Below, in pieces: positions 1-7,877 of a DNA stretch of 64,000 bases. The stretch lies in assembly GCF_039535475.1 (NCBI RefSeq), contig NZ_BAAAXG010000026.1, positions 3,281,501 to 3,345,500 on the forward strand. The letters are read 5' to 3'. This DNA comes from Streptomyces showdoensis (GTDB taxonomy: Bacteria > Actinomycetota > Actinomycetes > Streptomycetales > Streptomycetaceae). The notes beneath the pieces were generated by a model. It made no database searches, was not told the origin of the DNA, and saw only the letters and a list, made by a program, of their open reading frames with translations. Both the position numbers and the translations under genes were made by a program. Each line of letters opens with the position of its first letter. The first letter of the stretch is position 1.

Positions 1-175
1 CGTACTGGGCGGCGTACAGACCGTGCCCGTATGCCTCCAGGGTCTGGGTCTGCACTCCCTCGTGGCCGTTACGGGCTCGGGCATGGGCTCGAATCAAGCT
101 GGCTGGGATGATGTCGGCCAAGGGCCCTGCGGCGTCACCGAAGGTCTTCTCGGCCCACCCTGTCACGGTTGCCAT
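1..175 (-). CDS. N-terminal part of an unknown protein, cut by window edge
   Basis: An open frame begins at ATG 175 on the minus strand and runs off the left edge, giving the first 58 residues. It starts MATVTGWAEKTFGDAAG and is rich in Ala, Gly and His, with no signal peptide or membrane segment. A purine-rich stretch just upstream (GGGGGAAGG on the minus strand) can serve as ribosome binding site. I do not recognise the family. The plus-strand frames over the same bases look like shadows. The call rests on the ribosome binding site, natural protein composition and continuous frame. Confidence 0.6.
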   Translation of the reverse strand, partial: MATVTGWAEKTFGDAAGPLADIIPASLIRAHARARNGHEGVQTQTLEAYGHGLYAAQY

Positions 176-470
176 GGTCTACCGCCCTTCCCCCTTGTGG
201 CACCTGAGTGTCGAGCAGCATTCAACGAAACCGTGCAGGCTGGGTGAGAGCTGCGCAAGAGGGCATACGGCGCACGATGCCGTGTATCGGGGCGCCGGAA
301 GGCAGGCAGGACCAGGCTGCCAGGGGCTCAGTCACGATCGGGCGACTCGCAAAGCAGATGTCGGCGGTTCGAAAGCATCCGTGCCCATCAGGACGAAGGC
401 CCCCGCGCCCTCTCGCTGAGCGGCTTTTGACTCCTCGACGAGCCCTGCGGCCAATCTCAATCGCGGGAGT
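176..470. other. Intergenic region, no gene supported
   Basis: This stretch lies upstream of the left-edge gene and downstream of the next minus-strand gene. Short frames exist on the plus strand but their translations have no ribosome binding site and unnatural composition. Base composition is somewhat less GC-rich than the rest of the window. I see no tRNA, repeat or clear hairpin in it. Confidence 0.5.
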
Positions 471-1154
471 TCACTGATCGGGTCGCTGGCTCAGATCGCG
501 AAACATCAGAACCTGCACGTCGTGAACATGGGACGAATCACCTGCGGTCATCCTTCGCTCCATGCCCCACTCGAAATAGAAGCCCTCCCCGTTTTCCTGC
601 ACGCAGATCGCCCGCATCGTGTACCCGCCCGGGCTGGCCTCCCTGAAGGGCCGGAGCCATCTTTCGGATCCGCCGAGCTGGGAAACCACGCGCTCGCATG
701 CCGGTGGCGCCGGAGGGGTCGTGCTGTCGGGGGCGAGCAGTTCGATCCCCGTGAGCCCCACGAACAGTGTCACCACCAACGAAGGAACAGCCAGGCACTG
801 GACTGCCACGTCGTTGGCGGCCTTCAGCTTGGCTCGGAACGACCCGGCCTCAGAGGTTTCCAGGCGCAGGCCGCCACCAGCCGAGAACAAGGGGAACGGA
901 TGCAGGGTGCCCGAAGGTTCGCTATGCCATTCCCTCCCCGAGGAAATCTCGTTGGCGATACTGAGAGACCACCGAAAGCTCAAGTCCAGGTAGCTGAGAA
1001 TCCGTCCGATGCGCCCACTGTTGCCACTGGGGATCCAGAGGTGAAATTCGATGTCGGACAGCGCGATTCCGGAGAAGCGCTCATCGATGCGCCCACCTGC
1101 ACTGTTCAGGTCTTCACTGAGATTCTTCCAGTCCTCTGATGTGAAGATGTGCAT
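471..1154 (-). CDS. Hypothetical protein with one hydrophobic segment
   Basis: A 227-residue protein of unknown family. ATG 1154 is preferred over GTG 1163 because GAGGTG sits six bases before the ATG and overlaps the GTG. The sequence is mostly soluble in character with Trp and Asp scattered through it; one hydrophobic stretch at about residues 118-138 could be a membrane segment, splitting the protein into an N-terminal domain of about 115 residues and a C-terminal domain of about 85. The codon use is less strictly GC-ending than in later genes, which fits accessory or recently acquired DNA. No function is assigned. Confidence 0.7.
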   Translation of the reverse strand: MHIFTSEDWKNLSEDLNSAGGRIDERFSGIALSDIEFHLWIPSGNSGRIGRILSYLDLSFRWSLSIANEISSGREWHSEPSGTLHPFPLFSAGGGLRLETSEAGSFRAKLKAANDVAVQCLAVPSLVVTLFVGLTGIELLAPDSTTPPAPPACERVVSQLGGSERWLRPFREASPGGYTMRAICVQENGEGFYFEWGMERRMTAGDSSHVHDVQVLMFRDLSQRPDQ

Positions 1155-1404
1155 GGCTGTCACCTCGCTTCTCAGGACAGTGGCTCACGGGCGACGCCGC
1201 CCCGCACCTCATGACGGTCTGGTGGGGTGAACGTGGCACGTCTTCGCCGGACGGGCCAGCTCACCGGGTGATCCTCGGGCGCGTCGGGATTGCGGTGGGG
1301 CCTGGGGGCGCTGTCGATACTGCGCGCACGGGACGTGGGCGGTCGGTTGCGCGGGTGCGGGTCGGTGTGGTCGCCGGGGTCGTGGCGCTCGGGGTTCTCG
1401 CGGG

Positions 1405-1772
1405 GGCCGGCACGAGTGCCGGCGGCATCGGCAGCGGCGAGCTGCTCTCCCGGGACGCGTACGAGGAACTGCTCGACCCCGGGACCGTCGGCCTGGGGCG
1501 GCCGACGAAGACGTGCCCCGAGACCGTCTGCCTCGCCCAGACCCGTGCCACCCACTACGGGATGGGGCTGCTCCTCCTCGGGGACTGGGTCTCCCAGCAC
1601 CCCTCTTCTTCGGCTACACCGCCGCCCAGGCCTACCTCCCCTCCCAGCGCCTGGCCATCGCCGTCTCCACCACCAAGGGCCCAGGACCCCCGGCGGCCAC
1701 ACCGCCCACACGATTGCCCAGCGCATCGCCGCCGCCCTCGCCCCCGGCCACCCGGTCCCCGACTTCGGCTGA
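1405..1772 (+). pseudogene. Decayed serine hydrolase (beta-lactamase family) C-terminal remnant
   Basis: Read across three frames, the strand encodes the end of a beta-lactamase/D-Ala-D-Ala carboxypeptidase-type hydrolase: a GELLS-DAYEELLDP segment, then PTKTCPETVCLAQ and HYGMGLLLL, then FFGYTAAQAYLP and RLAIAVSTTKG, ending in GGHTAHTIAQRIAAAL before a stop at 1770-1772. Two one-base frameshifts break it, near 1605 and near 1690. The N-terminal catalytic part with the SxxK motif is absent upstream. The missing catalytic domain makes decay certain even if a frameshift were a sequencing error. Confidence 0.65.
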
Positions 1773-1827
1773 GGGAGGGGAGGGGAGGAGAGGGGAGGGA
1801 AGGGAGGGAAGGGAGGGAAGGGAGGGC
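1771..1827 (+). repeat. Polypurine GGGA-repeat tract
   Basis: An unbroken run of G and A made of GGGA/GGGGA units, with at least eight runs of three or more G. It lies between the stop of the decayed hydrolase on the plus strand and the stop of the CdsA-like gene on the minus strand. The plus strand could form a G-quadruplex, and the copied minus-strand RNA is a pure pyrimidine tract. Its role as a terminator or replication obstacle is inference. Confidence 0.85.
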
Positions 1828-1851
1828 AAGCCGGGTAGAGGGGCTTGTCGG

Positions 1852-2655
1852 TCAGGACAGGAGCAGGAAGAGGGCCAGCGCCACCACGAGCGAGTCGATG
1901 CGGTCCAGCAGGCCGCCCGAGCCGGGGAGCCAGTGGCCCGCGTCCTTCGCCCGGGCGCCCCGCTTGACCATCGACTCCAGCAGGTCCCCGAGCGGGCCGC
2001 CGATCGCCACGGCCACCGCCGTCTGCCAGGACAGGGACGACAGCACGGCGAGCGACAGGACGCCGGCCGCGGCGCCGGCCAGCGTGCCGCTCCAGCGTTT
2101 GGCGGGTGACAGCGGGGAGAGCCGCGGGCCGCCGAAGCGGCGGCCGGCCGCGTACGCGACGACGTCGGCGACCGACACGGCCACGAACAGGACGAGCCCC
2201 ACCGCCCCCGCCGTGACCAGACCGGCCAGGGCGCCCAGCCACACCAGACCGAGGAGGCCCGCCCCCAGGCGGCGCAGCCCGTGCTCGGCGTCGCCCGACA
2301 GCAGGGGTACCCCGGCGATCGCGAGCGCCCCGATCGCGGCGACCCGCGGCACCTCCCCGGGGGCCAGCCAAGCGGTCAGGACGAGCCCGACGACCGCCGC
2401 GCCGAGCACCGCCCGGTCCAGCGGGCCCAGCCGCAGCAGCCCGCCGAACTCCGCCACCGCGATCACCCCGACCACGGCCGCGAGCACCGCGATCCCCGGC
2501 GGCCCGAGCCAGAACGCGCCCGTCACCACCGGTACGCCGAGCGCCCACGCGCACCAGCGGACCATCAGCTCACGCCGCCGGGTCGCCGCCACCGCGAGTC
2601 CGCCGAGCGCTAGGGCCCCGCCGAGGTACGGCACGAGGCCGGGGACCGTCGTCAT
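1852..2655 (-). CDS. CDP-alcohol-forming cytidylyltransferase, CdsA-like membrane protein
   Basis: A 267-residue, highly hydrophobic protein of the phosphatidate cytidylyltransferase family, which activates a phospholipid precursor with CTP in the membrane. The C-terminal third has the family signature: SPAKRWSG followed by a hydrophobic stretch and then GDLLESMVKR, KDAGHWLPGSGGLLDRIDS. About seven membrane segments can be seen before it. The start ATG 2655 overlaps the stop of the upstream fusion gene by four bases (ATGA), so the two are translationally coupled. Streptomycetes carry a separate housekeeping CdsA; the coupling to an aminotransferase suggests a specialised lipid headgroup or nucleotide-activated lipid. 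That role is inference. Confidence 0.85.
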   Translation of the reverse strand: MTTVPGLVPYLGGALALGGLAVAATRRRELMVRWCAWALGVPVVTGAFWLGPPGIAVLAAVVGVIAVAEFGGLLRLGPLDRAVLGAAVVGLVLTAWLAPGEVPRVAAIGALAIAGVPLLSGDAEHGLRRLGAGLLGLVWLGALAGLVTAGAVGLVLFVAVSVADVVAYAAGRRFGGPRLSPLSPAKRWSGTLAGAAAGVLSLAVLSSLSWQTAVAVAIGGPLGDLLESMVKRGARAKDAGHWLPGSGGLLDRIDSLVVALALFLLLS

Positions 2656-4424
2656 CGGGAGGACCGGTCGGCCGCCGCACTCGCCGGGGCCGTGTCCCGC
2701 GCCCGCAGCGCCTCCAGGGCGCTCCGGCACGCCGCCACGATCCGTGCGTTCTCGGCCGTGTCGCGGACGGCGACGCGGACGGTCCGCCCCTCGTACGACG
2801 GGGACATCGGCGACAGGTCCCGCAAGTAGACGCCGTGGCCCCGGCACGCGCGCACCAGCTCGGCCGCGCTCGGGCCGCCCCGCGGCAGGACCACGCCGAG
2901 GTAGTTCGCCACCCCCTCGTCGACCGCCTCGAATCCGTCCAGCTCGGCGAGGCCGGTGGCGAGCCCCCGCCGCAGCTCCGCGGTCCGCGCCCAGCGCTCC
3001 GCGTAGTACCCGGGGTCGCGCAGCGCCGTCACCGCGGCCAGCTGGGCCGGCAGGCTCACCGGCCACGGTGGCGTCCAGCGGCGCAGCTCCCCGGCGGTGG
3101 CCGGGTCGGCCACCAGATACGCGGCCCGCATGCCCGACAGCGCGTACATCTTCGAGAGCGACGTGCACACCACGACCCGGGGATCGGCCGAGGCGAGGCC
3201 GGCCAGCGACTCCGTGGGGTCGACATAGCCCAGGTACGCCTCGTCGATCCACCACCGGGTCCGCGCGGGAGAGGCCTCGATCACCGAGCGCAGCGCGTCG
3301 GCGGGGGTGTGGCGGCCGGTCGGGTTGTTCGGGTTGACCACCACCACGAGGTCGTACCGCCCGTCGGCGGTCGCGGCGGCGAGCCGGGCCGGATCGAGCC
3401 GCCAGCCGTCCTCCGGGCGCAGCCGCAGCCGGTCCACCCGGCAGCCGATGACCCGCTCGGTGACATGGGCGTACTCGCCGTAGCCCGGGTCCAGGAGCAG
3501 GACCCGGCTTCCCGGGGTCAGCCACCGGCCGAACGCGCGGAAGATCAGGTCGGACGAACCCGCCCCGACGACCAGCGAGTCCACCGGCAGCCCGCGGGCC
3601 GCGGCGATCTCCGCGACGAGCCCTTCCGCACCCGTCGGCGGCGAGGTCCGCGCCGACCACCCCGGGTCCTCCGCGAGTACCGCGCGGACCCGCGGGGACG
3701 GCGGGAACCAGGCGTCCAGCACGTCCGCCGCGACCACCTCGTGACGGCGTTCCAGCGTCCGGAAGTCCGTACCGATCGCGGAGAAGAAGGCGCCGCCGTG
3801 CTCGCAGCCGTCCGCGCGCGGCGCGAACTCCGTGTCCACGCGCCAGTCGAGGCCCGCGCGCAGCCGCTCCAGGGTCCGGCCGTGGCGCTCCCGGACCGTC
3901 CTGGCCAGCTCGGCCACGGAACCGCTCAGCACCTCGAACGAGACCGCCCCCGAGCGGACCGTCCGCCCCACCGGCCGCAAACCGGCGGCGAGGTACATGT
4001 CCAGCAGCTCCGTGCGTCCCATCGCCACGACGTCGCGGCCGCCCCGCGCCGCGACCCAGCGCAGCGCCGCGTACATGAGGAGCGGCGCCGCCGTGGTGGA
4101 GCGCCAGCGCTCCTCCACGGTCAGGACGCGGATCTCGAACGGCTCCTTCTCCGACAGGACCGGCAGCTCCTCGCGCGTCAGGTACTTGTCCAGCGCGTAG
4201 CGGCCGACCCACGGCGGGGTGAGGCTGACGAAGCCGATCCGCGTCTCCCCCCGCGCGGCCACGAGGTACACGTTGTCCCCGTCGAGCCCGTCGCTCAGCC
4301 GCCCGGACGGATGCGCCGGATGCTGGCCCAGCTCCTCCGCGTACACCCGGTGCCGCAGCTCGTGGATCCAGTCGAAGTCACCGGGCGTGGCGGTGCGCAG
4401 CTGTACGGCGTGGGTGTGGTCCAT
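2652..4424 (-). CDS. GNAT acyltransferase fused to PLP-dependent class I/II aminotransferase
   Basis: A 590-residue two-domain protein. Residues about 5-180 look like a GNAT acyltransferase (RVYAEELGQHP, YLVAARGE, IRVLTVEERWRSTTAAPLLMYAAL). Residues about 215-585 are a fold-type I aminotransferase of the histidinol-phosphate/threonine-phosphate-decarboxylase group: GAGSSDLIFRAF, NPNNPTG, WWIDEAYLGY, and the PLP lysine in TSLSKMYALSGMR. ATG 4424 is chosen because GGGGGAG lies about six bases upstream; a longer frame to 4466 lacks a site. It is coupled by an ATGA overlap to the CdsA-like gene. An aminotransferase or decarboxylase making an amino-alcohol headgroup is one possible role; the substrate is unknown. 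Confidence 0.85.
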   Translation of the reverse strand: MDHTHAVQLRTATPGDFDWIHELRHRVYAEELGQHPAHPSGRLSDGLDGDNVYLVAARGETRIGFVSLTPPWVGRYALDKYLTREELPVLSEKEPFEIRVLTVEERWRSTTAAPLLMYAALRWVAARGGRDVVAMGRTELLDMYLAAGLRPVGRTVRSGAVSFEVLSGSVAELARTVRERHGRTLERLRAGLDWRVDTEFAPRADGCEHGGAFFSAIGTDFRTLERRHEVVAADVLDAWFPPSPRVRAVLAEDPGWSARTSPPTGAEGLVAEIAAARGLPVDSLVVGAGSSDLIFRAFGRWLTPGSRVLLLDPGYGEYAHVTERVIGCRVDRLRLRPEDGWRLDPARLAAATADGRYDLVVVVNPNNPTGRHTPADALRSVIEASPARTRWWIDEAYLGYVDPTESLAGLASADPRVVVCTSLSKMYALSGMRAAYLVADPATAGELRRWTPPWPVSLPAQLAAVTALRDPGYYAERWARTAELRRGLATGLAELDGFEAVDEGVANYLGVVLPRGGPSAAELVRACRGHGVYLRDLSPMSPSYEGRTVRVAVRDTAENARIVAACRSALEALRARDTAPASAAADRSSR

Positions 4425-4574
4425 GAGCGTCTCCCCCAGGTGGCTCCGGCGTTCGGTCCCCAGCATGGAGACGCCCGATCACCGGCACCTGAGTACGTGT
4501 ACTCACTTCGGTCTCCGTGCCGGGGCGGGGAAAGCACTGGTGGGCGAGCGGGACCGCGGGTGATCATTCCCGCC

Positions 4575-5135
4575 ATGAGTGACCGACCCGATCGCTGGAC
4601 CCGTGCCGACGTCTACCCCGACATGTGGGTCGACCCCGATGACGACCCCCGCAACACCGAGAAGGCCGGCCCCGAGGGCGAGCGCGCCACGCTGCTCGAG
4701 TTCCTCGCGGACTACCGGCTCACCCTGTTGATGAAGTGTCAGGACCTGGACGCCGGGCAGCTCGCCCGGCGTTCCGTGCCCCCGTCGACGATGTCGCTGC
4801 TCGGGCTGGTCCGGCACCTCGCCGAGGTCGAGCGCGACTGGCGGAACTGGATCGTCGACGGCGAGCCGCTGCCGAAGCTGTACGGCCGGCGGAACGGGGA
4901 CTTCGACGGGGCCGTCGCCGATCAGGCGGTGGTCGACGCCGCCTACGCCGATCTCGCCCGCGAGCAGGCCGCGACCGATGCCGCGCTCGCCGCCCGTCCG
5001 GATCTCGGCGAGCGCGTGGGCGAGGACGGCTCCTCGGTCCGGGAGCTGATGGTGCACCGGATCGAGGAGTACGCCCGGCACTGCGGCCACGCCGACCTGC
5101 TGCGCGAGTGCGTCGACGGGCGGGTGGGGCAGTGA
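4575..5135 (+). CDS. DinB family protein (DUF664)
   Basis: A 186-residue DinB/YfiT-type four-helix protein, a superfamily of putative metal-dependent thiol transferases. The residues LGLVRHLAEVERDWRNW and LMVHRIEEYARHCGHADLLRE supply the conserved His positions of the metal site. The length fits the DUF664 subgroup. The ATG at 4575 has no clear ribosome binding site; GATCATT about seven bases before it could be a -10 element of a leaderless transcript. It is divergent from the fusion gene, with about 150 bases between the two starts. The substrate is unknown; mycothiol-dependent chemistry is common for actinobacterial relatives. Confidence 0.87.
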   Translation: MSDRPDRWTRADVYPDMWVDPDDDPRNTEKAGPEGERATLLEFLADYRLTLLMKCQDLDAGQLARRSVPPSTMSLLGLVRHLAEVERDWRNWIVDGEPLPKLYGRRNGDFDGAVADQAVVDAAYADLAREQAATDAALAARPDLGERVGEDGSSVRELMVHRIEEYARHCGHADLLRECVDGRVGQ

Positions 5136-5147
5136 GGTGAGCCCGGT

Positions 5148-5567
5148 TCAGCGGGCTCTTCTCGACGTGGCCGCGTGAGCGGCCAGTGCCAGCACGCTGA
5201 GGCCGAACATCAGCACGCCCAGCGGCACGTGCACCTCCGGTACGTGCGCGATGCCGAGCACGACCTGCGCCGAGGCCAGCAGCAGGAAACCGCTCGCGTA
5301 CAGGATTGGGCGCGGGCCGCCGCCGCCCGGCCGCCAGGCGAGGACCGCGGCGAGCAGGTACAGCATCGACGCGCCGTACATCACGCGCGCCCCGATGCCG
5401 TGCAGCAGTTCGCCGTACGAGGTGGCCAGCAGCAGGCCCGCCGTGGTCGCCTGGAGGAAGAGCGTGACGGTCTGCAGGGCGACGGAGACGCGGAGGAAGG
5501 TGAGGGTCCGGGCGCTCGGGCGGGCCGGGTGGGCCTGGGGGGTCGCTGCGGTGGTGGGTGCGGTCAT
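5148..5567 (-). CDS. Four-helix integral membrane protein, unknown function
   Basis: A 139-residue protein with four predicted membrane segments (about residues 22-45, 60-78, 88-107 and 112-131) after a short Pro/Thr-rich cytoplasmic N-terminus, ending in a positively charged tail. A ribosome binding site AGAGG lies about eight bases before ATG 5567. It is convergent with the DinB gene, 12 bases apart, and divergent from the sigma factor gene. Its start faces that of the sigma gene across 113 bases, so the two may share a control region. I do not recognise a named family beyond short actinobacterial membrane proteins. Confidence 0.8.
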   Translation of the reverse strand: MTAPTTAATPQAHPARPSARTLTFLRVSVALQTVTLFLQATTAGLLLATSYGELLHGIGARVMYGASMLYLLAAVLAWRPGGGGPRPILYASGFLLLASAQVVLGIAHVPEVHVPLGVLMFGLSVLALAAHAATSRRAR

Positions 5568-5680
5568 CGGTCGGTCCTCTGTTCTGCCTCGTGGCGGTGG
5601 TGGCGATGGAGGTCGGTACCCGGCTCGGTACCTTCTCGGTAGTTCGACGACGCAGCGGTGCGGAATGTGAGGCGGGGGAC

Positions 5681-6640
5681 GTGACGGGGGGAAACGGGCT
5701 GTTCGGAGGCGGGGTCGGGGGCGGGGCCGGGGCTGGGGCCGGGGGTGAGGTGCGGCTGCTGCTCGGGGAGCGGCGGCGGCTCACCGATCTCGCCTACCGG
5801 CTGCTCGGGTCGCTCGCCGAGGCCGAGGACGCCGTCCAGGAGACGTACGCCCGCTGGTACGCGATGCCGCAGGAGCGGCGGGAGGCGGTGCGGGCGCCGG
5901 GGGCCTGGCTGACCACCGTCGCCGGGCGGGTCTGCCTCGACCTGCTCGGCTCGGCGCGCGCCCGGCGCGAGCGGTACGTCGGCGCCTGGCTGCCGGAGCC
6001 GCTGCCCGACCGCACGGAGGGGGACGGCCGTCCCTCCGAGCTCGCCGACCCCGCGGACCGGGTCACCCTGGACGAGTCGGTGCACATGGCCTTCCTCGTC
6101 GTCCTGGAGTCGATGACGCCGGCCGAGCGGGTCGCCTTCGTCCTGCACGACGTCTTCGCGTACCCCTTCGGCGAGGTGGCCGAGATCGTCGGGCGGACGC
6201 CGGCGGCCTGCCGCCAGCTGGCCTCCTCGGCCCGTCGGCGGGTGGGCGCCGCCAAGGCTCCCGCCGGGCCCGCGGCGGCCGGGCAGGCCGGTGTCGTTCG
6301 GGACTTCAAGGCGGCGTGGGAGGCCAAGGACATCGAGGCCCTGGTCGGGCTGCTCGATCCCGAGGCCGTCATGACCGCCGACGGCGGCGGCCTCGTCGGC
6401 ACCGTGCTGCGGCCGGTCGAGGGTGGCGGGCGCATCGCCGACTACCTGCTCTTCATCGCGGGCAAGGCGCCCGGGCTGCGGCTCCTGGAACGGTCGGTCA
6501 ACGGCCGGCCGGGCCTGGTCGCCCAGGCCGGCGGGGTCACGGTCACCGTCGCCGCGTTCGACCTCACCGACGACGGCCGGGTCGGCCGCATCTGGGTGGT
6601 CCGCAACCCGGAGAAGCTACGCCCCTGGACGGGGGAGTGA
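5681..6640 (+). CDS. ECF-type RNA polymerase sigma factor, SigJ-like with C-terminal SnoaL-like domain
   Basis: A 319-residue extracytoplasmic-function sigma factor. Sigma region 2 spans about residues 30-95 (LTDLAYRLLGSLAEAEDAVQETYARW) and region 4 about 130-190 (MTPAERVAFVLHDVFAYPFGEVAEIVGRT, CRQLASSARRR). The remaining 115 residues form a SnoaL-like domain typical of the SigJ group, which works without a classical anti-sigma factor and is thought to sense a ligand through that domain. GTG 5681 is chosen because GGCGGGGG lies just upstream; earlier in-frame starts would overlap the divergent gene. The first 20 residues are Gly-rich and probably disordered. Its target promoters cannot be told from this window. 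Confidence 0.92.
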   Translation: MTGGNGLFGGGVGGGAGAGAGGEVRLLLGERRRLTDLAYRLLGSLAEAEDAVQETYARWYAMPQERREAVRAPGAWLTTVAGRVCLDLLGSARARRERYVGAWLPEPLPDRTEGDGRPSELADPADRVTLDESVHMAFLVVLESMTPAERVAFVLHDVFAYPFGEVAEIVGRTPAACRQLASSARRRVGAAKAPAGPAAAGQAGVVRDFKAAWEAKDIEALVGLLDPEAVMTADGGGLVGTVLRPVEGGGRIADYLLFIAGKAPGLRLLERSVNGRPGLVAQAGGVTVTVAAFDLTDDGRVGRIWVVRNPEKLRPWTGE

Positions 6641-6646
6641 GCCGGG

Positions 6647-6676
6647 TTGACGCGCGGTCGGGTGCGCCGGTGTACT
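6647..6676 (+). promoter_or_regulatory. Promoter for leaderless DUF4231 gene
   Basis: TTGACG at 6647-6652 and TGTACT at 6671-6676 are separated by 18 bases, close to the main sigma-factor consensus. Seven bases after the -10 hexamer comes the ATG at 6684, so transcription would start at or next to the start codon and the mRNA would be leaderless. No Shine-Dalgarno sequence is present, which fits. Confidence 0.55.
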
Positions 6677-6683
6677 CCCACGC

Positions 6684-7277
6684 ATGGAACAGGTGGGGGA
6701 CGCGCCCGAAGTCGGGGCGCAGAGCGGTGAGATGACGCCGCGGACGTACGTGGAGACCCGGCTCGCGCAGTACCAGGAGTGGTACGACCTCAAGGCCACG
6801 AAGATGAAGGCGATGCATCTGCGGATGCGTACCGTCTCGGTGGTCGGGGGCGCGCTCGTGCCCGTCCTCGTCAACCTCGACCTGGGGTTCGCGCGGATCG
6901 CCGCGACCGTGCTCAGCCTGGTCGTGGTGGCGTCCGTGTCACTGGAGAGCGTCTACCGCTACCGGGAGCAGTGGAAGAACTACCGGTCGACCGAGCAGCT
7001 CCTCGGGCACGAGCGGGTCTACTTCGCCGCGCGCGTCGGGCCGTACGACCGGCTCTCGGACCGGGACTCGTTCACGACGCTGGTCGCCCGGGTGGAGAAG
7101 GCGATCGCCAGCGAGAACTCGGCGACGCTGAACGTCATGACGCTCGGCGGGCAGGTCAGCAGCGAGTTGCAGCAGTACGGGCTCCCCCCGCAGCGCGAGG
7201 AGAGCCCGTCGGGCCCGTCGGTCCCGGACCGGTCGGACGGCCAGGCCGGGCCGAAGGGTCCCGCCGTCAGCACATGA
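6684..7277 (+). CDS. DUF4231 domain membrane protein
   Basis: A 197-residue protein of the DUF4231 family (SMODS/SLATT-like small membrane proteins with two helices). Residues about 20-45 are an amphipathic segment (YVETRLAQYQEWYDLKA), followed by two membrane helices at about 52-70 and 75-95, then a soluble tail containing YRYREQWKNYRSTEQLLGHE, the most conserved part of the family. The last 25 residues are Pro/Ser/Gly-rich. The gene stands alone downstream of the sigma gene, 43 bases apart, and its 3' end overlaps the convergent lamin-tail gene by 11 bases. SLATT-like proteins are linked to nucleotide-signalling defence in other bacteria, but no partner is seen here. Confidence 0.85.
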   Translation: MEQVGDAPEVGAQSGEMTPRTYVETRLAQYQEWYDLKATKMKAMHLRMRTVSVVGGALVPVLVNLDLGFARIAATVLSLVVVASVSLESVYRYREQWKNYRSTEQLLGHERVYFAARVGPYDRLSDRDSFTTLVARVEKAIASENSATLNVMTLGGQVSSELQQYGLPPQREESPSGPSVPDRSDGQAGPKGPAVST

Positions 7278-7716
7278 CGGAGTCGACCCGGGTCGAGTTG
7301 TACGAGCAGGTGTCGATCCTCGCGCCGTTCGCCTTGCGCAGCGTGGCCGTGTCGCGGTCGTTGTTCCAGACGTACGCGCCGCGGCCCTGGTAGAGGTTCG
7401 CGGCCGTGTTGGTGCCCCGGCCGGTGCGGACGGTGACCGTCTTGCCCTTGCCGAGGGTGAAGTTGCCGAAGGTGTACTTGTGGTTCGACGCGTCCGTCAG
7501 CGTCCAGCCGCGCAGGTTGACCGCCGCGCCGGTGGTGTTGCGTATCTGCACCCACTCGGCGTTGAGGCTGGCGGTGCTGCGGGTGTCCGAGCCCGGGCTG
7601 TCGTAGTAGATCTTGTACAGGTGGACGGAACCGGCCGCCTGGGCGGGGGAGGGCAGCAGGAGCAGGCCGGCTGCGGCGGCCGCGGCGGCGGCCACGACGG
7701 TGCGCGTACGGAGCAT
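7267..7716 (-). CDS. Secreted lamin-tail (LTD) domain protein
   Basis: A 149-residue exported protein. A Sec signal peptide (Ala-rich core, cleavage near SPAQAAG, residue 28) is followed by one lamin-tail domain: NAEWVQIRNTTGAAVNLRGWTL, a basic KYTFGNFTL segment, then NLYQGRGAYVWNNDRDTATLR. The domain is an immunoglobulin-like fold found in many Streptomyces secreted proteins and extracellular nucleases. Only the domain itself is present, with no catalytic partner. Two Cys near the C-terminus may form a disulfide. Its role at the cell surface is unknown. Confidence 0.88.
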   Translation of the reverse strand: MLRTRTVVAAAAAAAAGLLLLPSPAQAAGSVHLYKIYYDSPGSDTRSTASLNAEWVQIRNTTGAAVNLRGWTLTDASNHKYTFGNFTLGKGKTVTVRTGRGTNTAANLYQGRGAYVWNNDRDTATLRKANGARIDTCSYNSTRVDSVMC

Positions 7717-7865
7717 GGGTGTCCCTTGGCGTGGTGGGGCGGTTGCGGTGGTGACGGGCCGGGCCCGCCCCTACGGGCGCCCGGCGCCGACACAGAATAC
7801 GCACGGTCTTCACAACTTCCGCACCGTGTTCCGGAAATGACTGCCGGTCGGCCGGAAGTGGTCCC

Positions 7866-7871
7866 TAGGCT
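7866..7871 (+). promoter_or_regulatory. -10 element of leaderless metallo-hydrolase gene
   Basis: TAGGCT ends six bases before ATG 7878, the spacing expected when transcription starts on the A of the start codon. No ribosome binding site precedes the ATG. The same layout (TAGGGT before a start codon) recurs at the FetB-like gene at 12482. Confidence 0.5.
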
Positions 7872-7877
7872 GGCCCC

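Noticed and set aside
23..477. Three short plus-strand frames at the left edge
   Set aside because: They have no ribosome binding site, no recognisable sequence and overlap a better-supported minus-strand start.
1172..2554. A 460-residue minus-strand frame that overlaps the CdsA-like gene and the hydrolase remnant
   Set aside because: Its translation is nearly all Arg, Gly, Pro and Ala without any domain, and it runs against the correct frames of supported genes.
1211..3337. A 708-residue plus-strand frame antisense to two genes
   Set aside because: Only the part up to about 1605 has natural sequence (the hydrolase remnant). The rest is a low-complexity shadow of the CdsA-like and fusion genes.
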